Part shown: piece by piece, positions 6,437-7,954 of the stretch
How positions within the stretch are numbered: position 1 is the first letter of the stretch
Layout: every line of letters begins with the position of its first letter
NCBI GenBank assembly: GCA_047638695.1
Contig: JBLINY010000168.1
Span: 1-7,954 of the forward strand
Source of the DNA: JAHECQ01 sp047638695
GTDB lineage: Bacteria; Actinomycetota; Acidimicrobiia; Acidimicrobiales; SZUA-35
DNA: 7,954 nt
Direction of reading: 5' to 3'
The notes under the pieces: generated by a model
Database searches by the model: none
Seen by the model: the letters and a program-made list of their open reading frames with translations, nothing else
Told to the model about the DNA's origin: nothing
Translations under genes and position numbers: made by a program

Positions 6437-6738
6437 CTGCACCGCCCGATCGCGTTGGCCATCTCTCTGTCGCGTGCTGGTTGGTCCCCAGGTCTGCAGG
6501 ATGGCATCGCACCATAAGGGCGAGGGCGATCGCGACCGCTGCGGTGTCCGGCTCTTGCCGCTTCACCCAATCATGTCACCTGACCACGACCGCTGGGTGC
6601 AGTGGTCCGCAGCTTCGTGCTGCAGCGCTCGAGCGGCCCGAGATCGTTACATCTGGCCATCGTGGGGCTTTGGGAACTCCCTCGCCCTGCTCGACGGTCT
6701 GACAACTCAGAGCGGCGATATCACTGTCTGACCGCACC

Positions 6739-6757
6739 TATGACACACTTTCGAGTG
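6739..6757 (+). promoter_or_regulatory. TATGACAC motif and CACT-TTCG-AGTG repeat before the 2OG oxygenase
   Basis: TATGACAC at 6739-6746 is the same 8-mer found on the minus strand at 5188-5181 before the CoA-transferase. It is followed by the small inverted repeat CACT/AGTG around TTCG (6746-6757). A shared regulator is possible but unproven. Confidence 0.25.
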
Positions 6758-6771
6758 CCCTGATCATAACC

Positions 6772-6778
6772 AGAGGAG
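6772..6778 (+). promoter_or_regulatory. Ribosome binding site of the 2OG oxygenase
   Basis: AGAGGAG lies 6 bp before the GTG at 6785 and decides for this GTG start over the nearby GTG codon at 6794. Confidence 0.65.
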
Positions 6779-6784
6779 CACGAC

Positions 6785-7750
6785 GTGACCGTTGTGACCG
6801 ACACCGATCTCATCCCGGTACTCGATCTCTCAGGCCTGACCGCCGGCGATCCTGATGCGGTCACTGCACTCGGCCGCGAACTGCGACGGGCACTCGAGGA
6901 CGTCGGCTTCTTCTTCATCACCAACCATGGCGTGCCCTGGGATCTGGTGCAGCAGGTGTACGACCACGCCCGGATCCTGCACAGTCAGCCGGCCGACCGG
7001 TTCGAGAACTGTCTGATGGATCGTGACCACGGCGGCTACCTCGGTTACGCCGGTGGCACGTCGTACGCGTCCGACATCGCCGGCGAGGTACGAACACCGA
7101 ACCTGAACGCTGCTTTCTTCGTACATCGCGGCGGATACCGGCTCGACAACCGCTGGCCCGACCTGCCCGGCTTCCGGCCGGCGGTCGAGACCTACATCGA
7201 CTCCGTTACCGAGCTCAGTCGCAGACTGTTGCCGGTGCTGGCTGTGTCGCTGGACCTGCCGCCCAACTACTTCGACCCGCACTTCGATGTGCCCTCGTGT
7301 GCGCTGCGACTGTCGCACTACCCAGTGGTCGACTATGGCCAACACGATTGGGGCTTGGCTGCGCACACCGACTCGACAATCATCACGCTGCTTCCAGCAA
7401 ACGATGTGCCGGGCCTTGAGATACGACCGGCCGGGCACGATTGGGTCGTGCCACCGCAGCTTCCCGGTTCGTTCCTGATCAACAGCGGTGACATGTTGAA
7501 ACGGTGGACCAACGGCCGTTTCCGCTCGACCGCCCACCGGGCACGCAACGGATCCGACGTCGACCGTTATGCGATCCCGTTCTTCTTCGGGGCCCGAGAC
7601 GACGCGGTGATCGAGGCGCTGCCAACGTGCGTCAGCCACGAGAGCCCAGCCCGCCATGACCCGACCACTTACGGCGACTACCAACGGTGGTTCCTTAATC
7701 GGAACTACTCGAACGTGACCGGTGAGAACGCCGGCGAAAACGCGCCATAG
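6785..7750 (+). CDS. Isopenicillin-N-synthase-like Fe(II)/2-oxoglutarate oxygenase
   Basis: 321 residues with a GTG start. The N-terminal DIOX_N-type region (about 10-120) begins with IPVLDLSGL and holds GFFFITNHGVP (41-51), a hallmark of the IPNS-like family. The double-stranded beta-helix core (about 172-270) carries the iron triad H194-x-D196 (HTD) and H251 (TAHRA), with NSGDMLKRWTNGRFRSTAHR between them. The arginine of the cosubstrate motif is R261, but the usual RxS serine is alanine (RYAIPFF). Known role: Fe(II)-dependent oxidation (hydroxylation, desaturation or ring closure) using O2 and usually 2-oxoglutarate. The substrate is not predictable, and antibiotic synthesis is not implied. 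The gene is separated from the hydratase by 348 bp and probably has its own promoter. Confidence 0.93.
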   Translation: MTVVTDTDLIPVLDLSGLTAGDPDAVTALGRELRRALEDVGFFFITNHGVPWDLVQQVYDHARILHSQPADRFENCLMDRDHGGYLGYAGGTSYASDIAGEVRTPNLNAAFFVHRGGYRLDNRWPDLPGFRPAVETYIDSVTELSRRLLPVLAVSLDLPPNYFDPHFDVPSCALRLSHYPVVDYGQHDWGLAAHTDSTIITLLPANDVPGLEIRPAGHDWVVPPQLPGSFLINSGDMLKRWTNGRFRSTAHRARNGSDVDRYAIPFFFGARDDAVIEALPTCVSHESPARHDPTTYGDYQRWFLNRNYSNVTGENAGENAP

Positions 7751-7954
7751 GCCCAACAGCGATCAAAGACCTCAGAACCCGAGTCAACACTGTCAGCTAC
7801 CGCGGACCCACCAGGCCCGAGAACAACCAGTTGATTACCGAATCGGCGGACAAGGAGGTGCACGTAGAAACAGCAGCAACCTTGGGTCGCTGAACAGCAC
7901 TACCGGGTTCTCGAACAGCAACCCAAGGACCTCCTCTCGATCACAGATGACTGT
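7751..7954. other. 3' tail of the window, no complete gene
   Basis: No complete start-to-stop gene is supported here. Frame 1 is open up to a TGA at 7888-7890, reading for example NNQLITESADKEVHVE. After TAG 7865-7867, frame 2 is open to the window end, reading WVAEQHYRVLEQQPKDLLSI. It has no start codon after the strong RBS at 7852-7859. AACAGCA recurs at 7869, 7893 and 7914, at spacings that are multiples of three. This could be the damaged 5' end of a gene continuing outside the window. Confidence 0.35.
7853..7935. repeat. Bipartite inverted repeat enclosing a perfect Shine-Dalgarno sequence
   Basis: AGGAGGT (7853-7859) pairs with ACCTCCT (7929-7935), and CCTTGGGT (7880-7887) pairs with ACCCAAGG (7921-7928). 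The right arms are contiguous, so 15 bases pair with two left blocks separated by a 20-base bulge. The left outer arm is a consensus ribosome binding site. It could be a terminator-like fold after the oxygenase, an attenuator before a gene beyond the window, or an element end. No T-run follows within the window. Confidence 0.45.

Larger units (their letters stand above)
6437..6784. other. Spacer between enoyl-CoA hydratase and 2OG oxygenase, no convincing gene
   Basis: Several overlapping open frames cross this 348-bp stretch on both strands (plus 6433-6702 and 6474-6731, minus 6339-6570). None shows a recognisable motif, an RBS or a clear coding bias, and their cysteine-, tryptophan- and arginine-rich translations look like shadows. 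A small hairpin GCAGC-TTCGT-GCTGC lies at 6609-6623, next to the perfect palindrome CGCTCGAGCG (6626-6635). Neither has a T-run. The sequence may be decayed coding DNA. Confidence 0.4.

Noticed and set aside
6433..6702. Small gene coupled to the hydratase by a GTGA stop/start overlap
   Set aside because: No RBS, no recognisable motif, and several competing frames on both strands; the overlap is probably chance.
6830..7756. 308-residue minus-strand open frame
   Set aside because: Antisense to the 2OG oxygenase with its intact iron triad and RBS; the translation shows no motif.

Overview
GC-rich bacterial DNA with dense gene content, RBS-led ATG and GTG starts, and a run of CoA-linked and oxygenase genes. 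This fits a high-GC actinobacterium (Mycobacteriales or Acidimicrobiia style). The assignment rests on gene style only; there is no marker gene.

Layout, left to right. (1) 1-573, plus strand: the C-terminal part of a zinc-type (MDR) NAD(P)H/quinone oxidoreductase, cut by the window edge. (2) 587-1387, minus strand: an AurF-like diiron oxygenase with every iron ligand but a short N-terminus. (3) 1356-1929, plus strand: remains of a MerR-family regulator. Its DNA-binding helix region runs antisense into the first codons of the AurF-like gene, and its middle is missing with a frame change. The two genes look like a former divergent regulator/target pair whose shared promoter and both 5' ends were lost in a deletion. 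(4) 2072-2818, plus: a classical short-chain dehydrogenase. (5) 2815-3822, minus: a five-Asp-box (BNR) beta-propeller protein sharing a 4-bp CTAG double stop with the dehydrogenase. (6) 3923-5128, minus: a CaiB/BaiF (family III) CoA-transferase, probably transcribed with the propeller gene. (7) 5129-5539: a 411-bp divergent spacer with candidate operators and an unexplained start-less open frame. (8) 5540-6436, plus: an enoyl-CoA hydratase/isomerase. (9) 6437-6784: a spacer without a convincing gene. (10) 6785-7750, plus: an isopenicillin-N-synthase-like Fe(II)/2OG oxygenase. (11) 7751-7954: a non-genic tail carrying a large bipartite inverted repeat around a perfect Shine-Dalgarno sequence.

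Together the intact genes suggest catabolism of an organic acid: CoA activation by transfer (CaiB-like), hydration or isomerisation (crotonase), alcohol/ketone oxidation (SDR), and oxygenation by the diiron and Fe(II)/2OG enzymes. The substrate cannot be read from sequence. I found no CRISPR array, tRNA, rRNA or intact mobile element. The most notable structure is the AurF/MerR deletion scar; the rest is an ordinary, partly eroding accessory catabolic region.
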